64,000 nt of DNA from Hydrogenophaga sp. (GCF_026125785.1 NZ_JAHCKL010000013.1:43543-107542); one strand, 5' to 3'. Positions 46,142 through 54,830 are shown, numbered from the stretch's first letter. Notes: a model not told the origin generated them from the letters alone. Translations and numbers: made by a program.

Positions 46142-46879
46142 TCAGACGGAAGGTGTCCAGCGGCCGTCGATCAGCAGTTCATGCGGCTGGAAACCCGCCT
46201 TGTAGTTCATCTTGTTGCTCTCGCCGATCCAGTAGCCAAGGTAGACGTGCGGCAAGCCCAAGGCCCTGGCCTGTTCGATCTGCCAGAGAACGCTGTAGGT
46301 GCCGTAGCTCGCCCGGTCCTCGGGTTCGTAGAAGGTGTAGACCGCCGAGAGGCCGTCGTTGAGCACATCGACGATGGACACCATCTTCAGGCGAGGCGGT
46401 TGCCCGTTGGTGGCGGGCTCAAGAAATTCGATCAACCGCGAGTTGACGCGACTTTGCAGAAGGAACTGCGTGTACTGGTCGATGCTGTCATGGTCCATGC
46501 CGCCGCCCGCATGGCGGCTGTTCTGGTAGCGCAGGTAGAGCTGGTAGTGCTCGGGAATGAAGCACAGCTTGAGCACGCGCGTCTGCAGGTGTCCGTGTCG
46601 GGCTTGGGTGCGGCGCTGGCTGCGGCTGGCCTGGAAGCGGTTCACGGGTACGCGCAGCGGGACGCAGGCCTGGCAGCCGTCGCAGTAGGGACGGTAGGTG
46701 AACATGCCGCTGCGCCGGAAACCGTGGGTGACCAGGTCGGAGTAGGCGTCGTTGTGGATGAGGTGGCTGGGCGTGGCGACCTGGGAGCGGGCCTGGCGGT
46801 CCGGCAGGTAGCTGCACGGGTAGGGCGCCGTGGCATAGAACTGCAGCGCCTGCAGGGGAAGTTCTTTGAGGTGGGTCAC
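46142..46879 (-). CDS. bpt: Aspartate/glutamate leucyltransferase (Bpt/ATE type)
   Basis: Adds leucine from Leu-tRNA to proteins with N-terminal Asp or Glu, making them N-degron substrates for ClpS/ClpAP. The 245-residue protein has the N-terminal cysteine motif CPYL-like [11 protein letters not shown], then [18 protein letters not shown], and the ATE C-terminal core [18 protein letters not shown]. Its start overlaps the aat stop by 4 bases. Length and motifs match the bacterial Bpt family. Confidence 0.94.
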   Translation of the reverse strand: MTHLKELPLQALQFYATAPYPCSYLPDRQARSQVATPSHLIHNDAYSDLVTHGFRRSGMFTYRPYCDGCQACVPLRVPVNRFQASRSQRRTQARHGHLQTRVLKLCFIPEHYQLYLRYQNSRHAGGGMDHDSIDQYTQFLLQSRVNSRLIEFLEPATNGQPPRLKMVSIVDVLNDGLSAVYTFYEPEDRASYGTYSVLWQIEQARALGLPHVYLGYWIGESNKMNYKAGFQPHELLIDGRWTPSV

Positions 46880-47646
46880 GCCAGACGACCGTCATCCTGG
46901 AGGAGTGGGGCCCAGTATACGGGGAGGAATTCCCATGCAGGCGCGGGGCGCGGCAGCGCCATGCGGACATGGTCACAGAATTCGGCGCGCGGCATCAGTC
47001 GGGCGCCCAGCGAAGCGAGGTGCGCGGTGTCCTGCTGGCAATCGATCAGGGGCACGCCTTGCGCGCGGCTGAAGGCCACCAGTGCGGCCAGAGCGATCTT
47101 GGAGGCGTTGCTGCGCCGTGTGAACATGGACTCGCCATAGACCATCTGCCCGAGGTTGATGCAGTACAGCCCACCTGCGAGGTCGCCGTCTATCCAGGTC
47201 TCCACGCTGTGTGCCATACCGGTTTCGTGCAGGCGCAGGTAGGCTTCCACCATGGCCGGCAGTATCCAGGTGCCGTTCTGGCCGGCGCGTGGCGTGTAGG
47301 CGCAGGCGCGGATGACACGTTCGAAGTCGCTGTCGAAACGCACCTGCAGGCGACCCTCGCGCAGCAAGGACTGGATGGTCTTGCGCAGCGAGCGGTGCAG
47401 CCGGAAGGCGGCAGTCTCCAGCACCATACGGGGATCGGTGCTCCACCAGAGGATGGGCTGGCCCGCGCTGTACCAGGGAAAGATGCCGCGTGAGTACGCG
47501 GCGATCAGGGTCGGCACGTCCAGCACGCCGCCGGCGGCGAGCAGTCCTGGCGCGGGATCGTTTTCTCCCCAGGCGGTATGGACGGGCGGGAAGGCCTGCC
47601 CAGGCTCCAGCCAGGGCAGGGCGCGGGTGGGGGGCGTGTGTGACAT
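46876..47646 (-). CDS. aat: Leucyl/phenylalanyl-tRNA-protein transferase
   Basis: Adds leucine or phenylalanine to proteins with N-terminal Lys or Arg in the bacterial N-degron pathway. The 256-residue protein has the family blocks [21 protein letters not shown] (quoted in part), [50 protein letters not shown] and [19 protein letters not shown]. The start [16 protein letters not shown] is typical. aat and bpt overlap (ATGA), so both arms of the N-degron pathway are made from one transcript. Confidence 0.96.
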   Translation of the reverse strand: MSHTPPTRALPWLEPGQAFPPVHTAWGENDPAPGLLAAGGVLDVPTLIAAYSRGIFPWYSAGQPILWWSTDPRMVLETAAFRLHRSLRKTIQSLLREGRLQVRFDSDFERVIRACAYTPRAGQNGTWILPAMVEAYLRLHETGMAHSVETWIDGDLAGGLYCINLGQMVYGESMFTRRSNASKIALAALVAFSRAQGVPLIDCQQDTAHLASLGARLMPRAEFCDHVRMALPRPAPAWEFLPVYWAPLLQDDGRLA

Positions 47647-47653
47647 GGCCCCT

Positions 47654-47659
47654 ATTGTG
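47654..47659 (-). promoter_or_regulatory. Putative -10 box of aat, near-leaderless spacing
   Basis: CACAAT on the minus strand with seven bases (AGGGGCC) before the aat ATG at 47646. The same AGGGG could instead act as a ribosome site for a longer transcript. Confidence 0.3.
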
Positions 47660-47677
47660 CGCAGTGCGGGGCGGGCT

Positions 47678-48031
47678 TCAAGCCCTGCCGGGCGTGTGGT
47701 GGCGCAATGGCCACCAGAGGGCGGCGCCTGCGGCGATGCCCACCGCGTCGGCCAGCCAGTCGCTCCATTCGCCGTAGCGCCAGCCGGTGGCGGCCTGCGC
47801 CAGTTCGATGGCGCCGCCCAGCACCAGCAGCCACAGCGCCAGCCGACCGGGCCGCGCCGGGTAGCCCACCAGCCCCCAGAAGGCCAGCCAGGCAAAGCCG
47901 CCGGCGTGCTGGGCCTTGTCCCAGATATCGAAGGTCTGGGGCGGCAGCATGTCCACGGGAAGCAGGGAGGCGGTCGTCAGGCCGGCTACGCTGAGCCAGA
48001 AGCCGGCCTGGATGAGGCGCAGGAGGAGCAT
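47678..48031 (-). CDS. VanZ-like family membrane protein
   Basis: A 117-residue protein with three or four hydrophobic segments and the VanZ-like signature DKAQHAGGFAWLAFWGLVGY near the first loop, followed by GGAIELAQAATGWRYGEWSDWLADAVG, quoted here only as ELAQAATG and DWLADAVG, the most conserved parts. Function in non-resistant bacteria is unknown. The ATG at 48031 is used; a TTG at 48043 overlaps the upstream regulator's stop and would add four residues through translational coupling. Confidence 0.8.
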   Translation of the reverse strand: MLLLRLIQAGFWLSVAGLTTASLLPVDMLPPQTFDIWDKAQHAGGFAWLAFWGLVGYPARPGRLALWLLVLGGAIELAQAATGWRYGEWSDWLADAVGIAAGAALWWPLRHHTPGRA

Positions 48032-48039
48032 GCGGTGGT

Positions 48040-48855
48040 TCAAAGAGCGTTTGCGCTGGACGTGTCCACGCGAGGCGCGGTCTTGCTCTCGGATTCGAGG
48101 TAGGCCGTGAGGTGCTGCAGGTGCACCCGCAGCGCTTCGCAGGCGCCTTCGGCGTCGCGTGCGCGGATGAGGCGCAGTACCTTGCGCCGCACGGGGATCA
48201 TGTCCGGGTGGGGGCGTGGGTCGATGCGCAGCAGCAACATGCGCATGACCTCGGAAACCGAATCGACCAGCATCACCATCAGGTCGTTGTGAGTGGCCTG
48301 GGCCAGCAGGCGGTAGAAGTGGCCCATGGAGCGCGCGTTGCGCGAGCCATGGCCCTGGCGGAACAGTTCCGCGTGCATCTCGATGTCCGCCTCGATCGCG
48401 TCCAGGTCCGCCTCGGTGGCGCGTTCGCAGGCCAGCCGAATGGCGGTGCAGGTGAGTTCGATGCGGGTCTCGGTCACCTGGCCGATGGGCATCTGCGCGA
48501 GCGCCACCATGTCGCTCATGGCCTGGGTGATGCCTTGCGACGTACTGGCCCGGATGTAAATGCCCCCATGCGCGCCCATGCGGGACTCCACCACGCCCAT
48601 GGACTCCAGGCTGCGGATGGCTTCCCTCACCACGCTGCGGCTGACGGCGAGTTGCTCCGCCAGATCCCGCTCGCCGGGCAGGCGGTCACCGGTGCGCAGT
48701 TCGCCGCGCGCGACCTGCTGGCGGATCTGCTCGCACACCGCCTCGAAGCCGCGCTGGCTGCGGACCTCGCGCAGGCCCAGCCCCGCGAGGATGTCCGCGT
48801 CGGTCGTGACCGGATCGGACAGGGTGGTCGGGGGCGGGGTGCTGGTGCGGCGCAT
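48040..48855 (-). CDS. GntR family regulator with FCD domain (FadR-like)
   Basis: A 271-residue regulator. The GntR winged helix spans about residues 45-105 (LRTGDRLPGERDLAEQLAVS, then RSVVREAIRSLESMGVVESR), and the C-terminal all-helical FCD domain has the metal/ligand-type pattern in RIELTCTAIRLACERAT, and HFYRLLAQATHNDLMVMLV. Such proteins respond to carboxylic acids. It lies next to the DUF35-thiolase genes of the catabolic cluster, and a GGTC-T-GACC palindrome lies in the divergent control region of that cluster, so it is the likely local regulator. The start MRRTSTPPP at 48855 is provisional. Confidence 0.88.
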   Translation of the reverse strand: MRRTSTPPPTTLSDPVTTDADILAGLGLREVRSQRGFEAVCEQIRQQVARGELRTGDRLPGERDLAEQLAVSRSVVREAIRSLESMGVVESRMGAHGGIYIRASTSQGITQAMSDMVALAQMPIGQVTETRIELTCTAIRLACERATEADLDAIEADIEMHAELFRQGHGSRNARSMGHFYRLLAQATHNDLMVMLVDSVSEVMRMLLLRIDPRPHPDMIPVRRKVLRLIRARDAEGACEALRVHLQHLTAYLESESKTAPRVDTSSANAL

Positions 48856-48923
48856 GGAGCAGGCGGAAGCGGACGAGTGGCTGAGCCTGGATGATCGCAC
48901 AGCGCCCTCAGCGGCCCGCCGCG

Positions 48924-49328
48924 CTAGGTGGCGGGTCTGAACATGGGCACCTTGTCTCCGCCCTCGGCTTCCTTGAAGCAGAGTTCCACCGGGTCACCAA
49001 TGCGCAGGCGGTCCAGGTCGCCATCCACGATGTTGGTGAGCATCGCGACGCCTTCCTCCAGTTGGACGTAGGCCAATGCGTACGGGATGGGGCCGACTCG
49101 GCGCGCCACGCTCACGCTGTAGATGGTGCCCTTGCCGCTGGCTTGCACCCATTCGGTGTCGCCCAGGCAAAACGGACACAGCGCGCGCGGATAGAAGTGC
49201 ACCTTGCCGCAGGCGGTGCAGCGCTTGATCCGCAACACGCCTTCGCGCGCGCCCTGCCAATAGGGTTCGGTGGCCGCGTCCTTGACGACCGGCGACAGCG
49301 GGCGTTCCTGGTAGTTCGTCTGGCTCAT
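48924..49328 (-). CDS. DUF35/OB-fold protein with zinc ribbon, acyl-CoA-associated
   Basis: A 134-residue two-part protein: a rubredoxin-like zinc ribbon (CTACGKVHFYPRALCPFC) and an OB-fold DUF35 domain (GKGTIYSVSVARRVGPIPYA, then GDPVELCFKEAEG). DUF35 proteins pair with thiolase-fold enzymes; in actinobacterial steroid catabolism such a domain activates the Ltp2 aldolase. Here the thiolase-fold gene ends 5 bases upstream on the same strand, so a complex of the two products is likely. MSQTNYQERPLSP at 49328 is chosen because the longer frame merely reads through the neighbour out of frame. Confidence 0.88.
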   Translation of the reverse strand: MSQTNYQERPLSPVVKDAATEPYWQGAREGVLRIKRCTACGKVHFYPRALCPFCLGDTEWVQASGKGTIYSVSVARRVGPIPYALAYVQLEEGVAMLTNIVDGDLDRLRIGDPVELCFKEAEGGDKVPMFRPAT

Positions 49329-49333
49329 CGTGT

Positions 49334-50503
49334 TCACTCCCGTTCCATGATCAAGGTCGCGCTGCCGTGGCGCGAGGTCAGCAGGCCACCCGTGCCCTGG
49401 GCCAGCGCAAGCCGGCAATCGGGCACCTGGACCTTGGGATGGGCTTCGCCGCGCAACTGGCGCACGGCTTCGATCACCTTGGTGATGCCGCCGCGGTTGG
49501 CCGGGTGGTTGTTGCACAGGCCGCCGCCGTCGGTGTTGAAGGGCAGTCGGCCCACGCCGGAGATCAGGTTGCCGTCGGCGACAAAGCGGCCGCCCTGGCC
49601 CTTTTCGCAGAAGCCCAGGTCCTCCAGTTGCATGAGCACCGTGATGGTGAAGCTGTCGTAGATCGATGCGTACTGGATGTCCGAGGGCTTGACGCCGGCC
49701 TCGGCGAAGGCGATGGGGCCGGAGATGGCGGCGCCCGACCAGGTCAGGTCGATCTGCCCGCCGTTCTGGCCCTTGATGGTTTCGCCTGCGCCCAGGATGT
49801 TCACCACCGGACGCTTGAGCGAGCGCGCGATCTCCGGGCGCACGATCACCAGCGCGCCACCACCGTCGCTGACCACGCAGCAGTCCAGTTTGTGCAGCGG
49901 GTCGGAAATCATGGGCGAGTTCAGCACGTCCTCCACCGTGACCACGTCGCGCAGCATGGCGTGCGGGTTGTGTTGCGCGTGCGTGGAGGCGGCCACCTTG
50001 ATCCATGCGAGCTGTTCGCTGGTGGTGCCGTACTCGTGCATGTGGCGGGCCGCGGCGAGGGCGTACATGTTCACTGTGACCGGCGCGTAGGGCATTTCGA
50101 AAGCCACGTCCGGCGTGGCCGCCGTCACGTTGCGCGGTTGCACGCCCACGCCGCTGGTCTCGCTGCGCGGCCGGCCAGCCAGTGTGACCAGCGCGACGTC
50201 GCACTTGCCCGCTGCGATGGCCTGGGCCGCATGCGCCACATGGATCAGGGGAGCCGAGCCGCCGGTGTCTGTGGTGTCCGTGTGGCGCAGCTTCAGGCCC
50301 AGGTAATCGGCCATGCTGAGCGCGCCCAGACCGGGCGCATCGCCGGCGCAGAAGTAGCCGTCGACATCCGACAGCGACAGGCCGGCGTCTTGCAGCGCGC
50401 CGCGTGCGCATTCCGCATGCAGTTGGGGGGTGGTCTTGTCCGGGGCCTTGCGGGTGGGGTGCTCCCACGCGCCCGCGATGCAGGCCTTCTTCTTGATCGT
50501 CAT
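49334..50503 (-). CDS. Thiolase-fold (SCP2/Ltp-like) protein lacking the thiolase cysteines
   Basis: A 389-residue protein of the lipid-transfer-protein/thiolase group. The position of the acyl-accepting cysteine reads TGGSAP at about residues 80-85, and the C-terminal CxG motif is replaced by AQGTGG, so ordinary thiolysis is not possible; a histidine remains in NNHPANRGG. The segment SIYDSFTITVLMQLEDLGF carries a tyrosine in the region reported as catalytic in the Ltp2 aldolase. With the adjacent DUF35 gene this suggests a retro-aldol or related cleavage of a branched beta-hydroxyacyl-CoA. The name acetyl-CoA acetyltransferase, often given to such genes, is therefore doubtful here. Confidence 0.85.
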   Translation of the reverse strand: MTIKKKACIAGAWEHPTRKAPDKTTPQLHAECARGALQDAGLSLSDVDGYFCAGDAPGLGALSMADYLGLKLRHTDTTDTGGSAPLIHVAHAAQAIAAGKCDVALVTLAGRPRSETSGVGVQPRNVTAATPDVAFEMPYAPVTVNMYALAAARHMHEYGTTSEQLAWIKVAASTHAQHNPHAMLRDVVTVEDVLNSPMISDPLHKLDCCVVSDGGGALVIVRPEIARSLKRPVVNILGAGETIKGQNGGQIDLTWSGAAISGPIAFAEAGVKPSDIQYASIYDSFTITVLMQLEDLGFCEKGQGGRFVADGNLISGVGRLPFNTDGGGLCNNHPANRGGITKVIEAVRQLRGEAHPKVQVPDCRLALAQGTGGLLTSRHGSATLIMERE

Positions 50504-50602
50504 GGCTGGTGCCTTGCCTTTCCTCGTATGGGTGGATTGCGAACACGCCCCTCGGCTAGGGATTTCCCTTGGTCGAAGGGCGGTCTGGCTGATGTTACCA
50601 TT

Positions 50603-50611
50603 GGTCTGACC
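50603..50611. promoter_or_regulatory. Possible FCD-regulator operator in the divergent catabolic promoter
   Basis: GGTC-T-GACC inside TTGGTCTGACCTT, between the divergent thiolase-like and SDR genes. FadR-subfamily regulators commonly bind TGGTnnnACCA-like palindromes, and such a regulator is encoded 1.8 kb away. An AT-rich stretch follows (50612-50632). Confidence 0.45.
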
Positions 50612-50672
50612 TTAAAACTAATTGAATTTTCAACCGATCTCAAGAACCGTCAAAAGGACAAGGAACAAGCTC

Positions 50673-51446
50673 ATGACACCTATCGTTTCGCTCCAGGGCC
50701 GCACCGTCGTGGTGACCGGCGCCGCGCAAGGCATTGGCAAGGCGATCGCCGAATGGACCATCGAACTGGGCGGCAACGTCGTCGCGGTGGATCTCAATGC
50801 CGCCGGGCTGCAGGCGCTGGCCGGCGCGTTGCCGGCCGACCGCGTGATGACCGTCGCCGGCAGCGTGGCCGATGCGGCCCTGGCCGCCAAGACGGTGGAA
50901 GACGCCGTGGCCCGCTTCGGCGCGGTGCACGGCCTGGTGAACAACGCCGGCATCATCCGCCCGGCCATGATCGAAAAGATGACCCTGCAGCAGTGGCAGG
51001 AGGTCATCGACGTGCACCTCAGTGGCACCTTCTACTGGCTGCAGGCGGTGGGGCGCCACATGGTGGCTCGCGCCCGGGAGGGCGACACCACCGGTGGCTC
51101 CATCGTCAACATTTCCTCCGATGCCGGGCGCAAGGGCTCGATCGGGCAGATCAACTACGCGGCGGCCAAGTCCGGCATGTTCGGCGTGACCATGACCGCG
51201 GCCAAGGAATGGGGCCGCTACAACGTGCGGACCAACTCCGTCTGCTTCGGCGTGGTGGAAACGCCCATGACCGAGGTGGTGCGCGGCGAGAAATTCCGCG
51301 ACCAGATGCTCGCGCAGATTCCGTTGGGCCGCTGGTCCACGCCTGAGGAGGTGGTCAAGACGGTGTGCTTCCTGCTGTCTGACGGCTCTTCCTACATCAC
51401 CGGCCAGCACATTGGCGTCAACGGCGGCTTCCACATCAGCGTGTAA
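50673..51446 (+). CDS. SDR family NAD(P)-dependent oxidoreductase
   Basis: A 257-residue short-chain dehydrogenase. It has the cofactor motif TGAAQGIGK, NNAG, a catalytic serine in NISSDAG, the YAAAK active-site pair and a C-terminal segment ending GGFHISV. FabG-like members oxidise beta-hydroxyacyl-CoAs or secondary alcohols; the aspartate after beta strand 2 (VVAVDLN) favours NAD+. It starts the rightward catabolic transcript; an ACAAGGA site precedes the ATG at 50673. Confidence 0.9.
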   Translation: MTPIVSLQGRTVVVTGAAQGIGKAIAEWTIELGGNVVAVDLNAAGLQALAGALPADRVMTVAGSVADAALAAKTVEDAVARFGAVHGLVNNAGIIRPAMIEKMTLQQWQEVIDVHLSGTFYWLQAVGRHMVARAREGDTTGGSIVNISSDAGRKGSIGQINYAAAKSGMFGVTMTAAKEWGRYNVRTNSVCFGVVETPMTEVVRGEKFRDQMLAQIPLGRWSTPEEVVKTVCFLLSDGSSYITGQHIGVNGGFHISV

Positions 51447-51494
51447 GGCAAAGCGCCCCTGGCCCGATCAGAACAAGCGACACGGAGACAAGCC

Positions 51495-52490
51495 ATGACA
51501 CCCAAGCACACGCGCCGACGGCGCGGCGCTCTCTTTTCCCTGCTGGCCTCGGCATGCGTGCTGGGGCTGGGCCTGCCGGCCACGGCACAGGAGGTGGCCT
51601 TTCCCACCAAGCCCGTGCGGCTGATGCTGGCCACGGCGCCCGGCGGTGCCACCGACATCCTGGCGCGCCTGATGGCCGACAAGCTCAGCGCGGCCTGGGG
51701 GCAGCCGGTGCTGGTGGAGCAGCGGGTGGGGGCCAACGGCATGATCGCCGCCTCGGCGCTGGCCAAGGCGCCGCCCGACGGGCACGTGGCCTACCTTTCC
51801 ATCAGCTCGGTGGTGCAGAACGTGCTGCTGCGGCCCAACCCGGGCTACAAGATGGAAGAGCTGGCCCCCGTCACGCTGGTGGCCACGATTCCCATCGCGT
51901 TCGGTGTCAGCAGCACCTTGAACATCCAGTCGGTGGCCGATCTGGTGAAGTACGCCAAGGCCAAGCCCAATGGCATCACCTACGGCACGTCGGGGACCGG
52001 CTCGGGCTCGCACCTGGTGGGTGCCGCGCTGGCGGGTGCGGCAGGCTTCCAGGCGACCCACATCCCCTACAAGGGCGAGGTGAGTTCGCTGGCCGATCTG
52101 CTCAGCGAGCAGTTGACCGTGGGCTATGGCTCGGCCGGCTTCTATGCCGCGCAGGAAGCCGCAGGCAAGGTCAAGGTGCTGGCGGTCACCGGGCCCAAGC
52201 GGGTCGCGCGCTACCCGCACATCCCCACGCTGGCCGAGGCCGGCTACCCAGGGGCCAACCTGCCGGGCTGGTACGGGCTCTTCCTGCCGGCCGGCACGCC
52301 CAAGGCGGTGGTGGCCAAGTTCTCCGACGAGGTGCGCCGCATCATCGCCATGCCCGACATGCAGGCCAAGATCCAGGAGGTCGGGTTCGTGTCCGTCGGC
52401 AATTCGCCGGAAGAGTTCTCACGCTACATCGCCACTGAAGTGGACACCTGGTCCAGGGTGATCCAGCAGAACAACATCAAGGTGGACTGA
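51495..52490 (+). CDS. Bug/TctC family periplasmic binding protein 1
   Basis: A 331-residue tripartite-tricarboxylate-type receptor with a signal peptide (LASACVLGLGLPATAQ) and the family pattern FPTKPVRLMLATAPGGATD, WGQPVLVEQRVGANG, the pocket loop and PYKG at the second domain. Bug proteins bind carboxylates such as dicarboxylic, aromatic or amido acids. No TctA/TctB membrane genes are nearby, so it must work with a distant transporter or act in sensing. It is a close paralogue of the Bug protein at 54831 (both share a QN(V/L)LL(R/Q)PNPGY(K/R)MEEL block). Confidence 0.92.
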   Translation: MTPKHTRRRRGALFSLLASACVLGLGLPATAQEVAFPTKPVRLMLATAPGGATDILARLMADKLSAAWGQPVLVEQRVGANGMIAASALAKAPPDGHVAYLSISSVVQNVLLRPNPGYKMEELAPVTLVATIPIAFGVSSTLNIQSVADLVKYAKAKPNGITYGTSGTGSGSHLVGAALAGAAGFQATHIPYKGEVSSLADLLSEQLTVGYGSAGFYAAQEAAGKVKVLAVTGPKRVARYPHIPTLAEAGYPGANLPGWYGLFLPAGTPKAVVAKFSDEVRRIIAMPDMQAKIQEVGFVSVGNSPEEFSRYIATEVDTWSRVIQQNNIKVD

Positions 52491-52495
52491 GCCCC

Positions 52496-53668
52496 ATGGA
52501 CTTCCGACTGACACCCGAACAGCAGACCTTTCGTGCCGAGGTGCGCGCCTTCATACAGGAGCGCCTGCCCGACGACATCCGTCAACGCCTGCGCAACGGA
52601 CACCCCGCCCGCAAGGAGGACGTGGTCCGGTTCCAGCGCATCCTGCACGAGCGTGGCTGGGCCGCGCCCCATTGGCCGAAGAAGTTCGGCGGGGCCGACC
52701 TCGGACAGGCCGAGCGGCTGATCCTGCAGGAAGAGATCCAGCGCGCACCGGCTCCCATGCCCGCCATCTTCAATGTGGTCATGCTGGGGCCGCTGCTGCT
52801 GCGCTATGGCACCGAGGCGCAGTGCACCCACTTCCTGCCCAAGCTGGCCAACGCCGACCTCTGGTTCTGCCAGGGTTTCTCGGAGCCCGGCTCCGGCTCC
52901 GATCTGGCCTCGCTGCGCACCTCCGCGCGGCGCGAGGGCGACGAGTACGTCGTGAACGGCCAGAAGATCTGGACCAGCTCGGCCCACCAGGCCGACTGGA
53001 TGTTCTGCCTGGTGCGCACCGAGCAGGCCGCGCGCAAACAGGACGGCATCACCTTCCTGCTGATCGACATGAAGACGCCCGGTCTGACGGTGCGTCCTAT
53101 CGTCTCCATTGACCACGCGCACCACCTCAACGAGGTGTTCTTCGACAACGTGCGCGTGCCCGTGGCCAATCTCGTGGGCGAAGAGGGCAAGGGCTGGGCC
53201 TGCGCCAAGTTCCTGCTGGGCAACGAGCGCACCGGCATCGCCAACGTGAGCTACTGCCGCGAACGCCTGGAACATGCGCGCCACCTGGCGCGAACCATCA
53301 CCCAGGCTGGCCGGCCGCTGGCCGAGGACCCGGTACTGCAGGCCGAGCTGGCCGCACTCGATGCGCAGGTGCGGGCGCTGGAGGTGACCAACTGGCGCAT
53401 GCTGCTGGCGCCGGGAACGGCGCTGGCCGGCGAATCCTTTGCCTCGGTGCTCAAGCTCAAGGGCACGGAAATCCAGCAGGCGCTGGTGGCGCTGATTGCG
53501 CGCCTGGCCGGCCCGACCGGCCTGGAGCGCCGACCCGGCGACGGCCCGGGCAGCGAACACTGGGCCGCGCCGGCGGCACCGCGCTACTTCCAGTCGCGCG
53601 CGGCCAGCATCTACGGCGGCTCCAGCGAAATCCAGAAAGACATCCTGGCCAAGGCGGCCCTGGGGTAG
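52496..53668 (+). CDS. Acyl-CoA dehydrogenase, catalytic-glutamate subunit of a probable pair
   Basis: A 390-residue flavin acyl-CoA dehydrogenase. It has the FAD/substrate segment FSEPGSGSDLASLRT and KIWTSSAHQADWMFCL. The base in the usual late position is absent (YGGSSEIQ instead of YEG), but a glutamate, E244 in LLGNERTGIA, sits where isovaleryl-CoA-type and heteromeric steroid ACADs place it. The C-terminal FAD-pyrophosphate motif R-x-QFG is missing, as if supplied by another subunit. The next gene, six bases away, encodes a complementary dehydrogenase, so an alpha2-beta2 enzyme is inferred. Confidence 0.88.
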   Translation: MDFRLTPEQQTFRAEVRAFIQERLPDDIRQRLRNGHPARKEDVVRFQRILHERGWAAPHWPKKFGGADLGQAERLILQEEIQRAPAPMPAIFNVVMLGPLLLRYGTEAQCTHFLPKLANADLWFCQGFSEPGSGSDLASLRTSARREGDEYVVNGQKIWTSSAHQADWMFCLVRTEQAARKQDGITFLLIDMKTPGLTVRPIVSIDHAHHLNEVFFDNVRVPVANLVGEEGKGWACAKFLLGNERTGIANVSYCRERLEHARHLARTITQAGRPLAEDPVLQAELAALDAQVRALEVTNWRMLLAPGTALAGESFASVLKLKGTEIQQALVALIARLAGPTGLERRPGDGPGSEHWAAPAAPRYFQSRAASIYGGSSEIQKDILAKAALG

Positions 53669-53674
53669 GACGGC

Positions 53675-54808
53675 ATGAACTTTGAATTGAACGAAGACCA
53701 GGTGCAGTTGCGCGACAGCGTGGAGCGCCTGCTGTCGGACAACTACGGCTTTGAGCAGCGCCGTGCCATCGCCGCCAGCGAAGGCGGTACCAGCCCGGCG
53801 GTGTGGCGCCAACTGGCCGCGCTCGGCGTATGCGGCCTGCGCATCGCCGAGGCCGATGGTGGTTTCGGCGGCCGCGCGACCGACCTGCTGCCGGTGATGC
53901 AGGTCTTTGGCAAGGCCTTGCTTAACGAACCTTTCCTGGCCAGCGCCGTGCTGGGCGCGACGGCGCTCTCCGTGGCTGGCGACGCGGCGGTGCGCGCCGA
54001 ATGGCTGCCGCAGGTGGCCAGCGGCGAACGCGTGCTGGCCTGGGCGCACGACGAGGCGGGCGCGCGCCATGCACCGCTGTGGGTGGAGACCACCGCTCGC
54101 CAGATGGACGGGCAGTGGCGCCTCTCGGGCAGCAAGTGTTTGGTGCTGCACGCGGCGCAGGCCGACGCCTTCGTGGTCAGCGCACGCCTCTCGGGTTCGC
54201 CGCAAGACAACGACGGCCTGGGCCTGTTCCTGGTGGAGGCCCGCTCGCCCGGGCTGGTGTGCCGCAACTACACCCTGGTGGACGACACGCCCGCGGGCGA
54301 GCTGCATCTGGACGGCGTCGTCGCGCGTGCGCTGGGCGATCCGCGTGGTGCGGGCGCGGCCATCGCCTCGGTTCAGCGCGCCGGCCTCGCCGCCGTGTGT
54401 GCCGACGCCGTCGGCGCCATGGAAGGGGCCTACCAGCTCACCACCGCTTACCTGAACACGCGCAAGCAGTTTGGGCGCCTCATTGGCGAGTACCAGTCGC
54501 TGCGCCACCGCGTGGCCGAAATGATGGTCGACCTGGAGATCGCGCGCAGCATGGCTCTGCTCGCAGCGGCTGCCATCGACGACCCCGATTCGGTGCAGCC
54601 GGGCGATCTCGCGCGCGCCAAATACATCATCGGCCAGCACGGCCGCACCCTGTGCCAGAACGCCATCCAGTTGCATGGCGGCATCGGCATGACCGAGGAG
54701 TACGCCGTGGGTCACTACCTGCGGCGCATCACGGTGATCGACCAGTTGTTCGGCGACAGTGCGAGCCAGCTCTCGCACCTGGCCGCGCAGCCGTTAGCCC
54801 CAACCTGA
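53675..54808 (+). CDS. Acyl-CoA dehydrogenase, FAD-completing subunit of a probable pair
   Basis: A 377-residue acyl-CoA dehydrogenase homologue. It keeps the FAD motifs NTRKQFGRLIGEYQSLRHRV and QLHGGIGMTEEYAVGHYLRR, but the catalytic glutamate region reads SVQRAGLAAVC (Gln in place of Glu) and the late position reads FGDSASQL. It therefore lacks a catalytic base in both known places. This is the complement of the upstream gene: one subunit with the base, one with the cofactor motifs, as in actinobacterial heterotetrameric ACADs acting on steroid side chains. Confidence 0.86.
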   Translation: MNFELNEDQVQLRDSVERLLSDNYGFEQRRAIAASEGGTSPAVWRQLAALGVCGLRIAEADGGFGGRATDLLPVMQVFGKALLNEPFLASAVLGATALSVAGDAAVRAEWLPQVASGERVLAWAHDEAGARHAPLWVETTARQMDGQWRLSGSKCLVLHAAQADAFVVSARLSGSPQDNDGLGLFLVEARSPGLVCRNYTLVDDTPAGELHLDGVVARALGDPRGAGAAIASVQRAGLAAVCADAVGAMEGAYQLTTAYLNTRKQFGRLIGEYQSLRHRVAEMMVDLEIARSMALLAAAAIDDPDSVQPGDLARAKYIIGQHGRTLCQNAIQLHGGIGMTEEYAVGHYLRRITVIDQLFGDSASQLSHLAAQPLAPT

Positions 54809-54830
54809 CCATCACAACAGGAGACAAACC

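Noticed and set aside
48924-50546. A 540-codon frame fusing the DUF35 protein to an Arg/Gly-rich N-terminal part
   Set aside because: The N-terminal part only reads the thiolase-like gene in a wrong frame; the DUF35 domain starts at the ATG at 49328, right after the thiolase-like stop.
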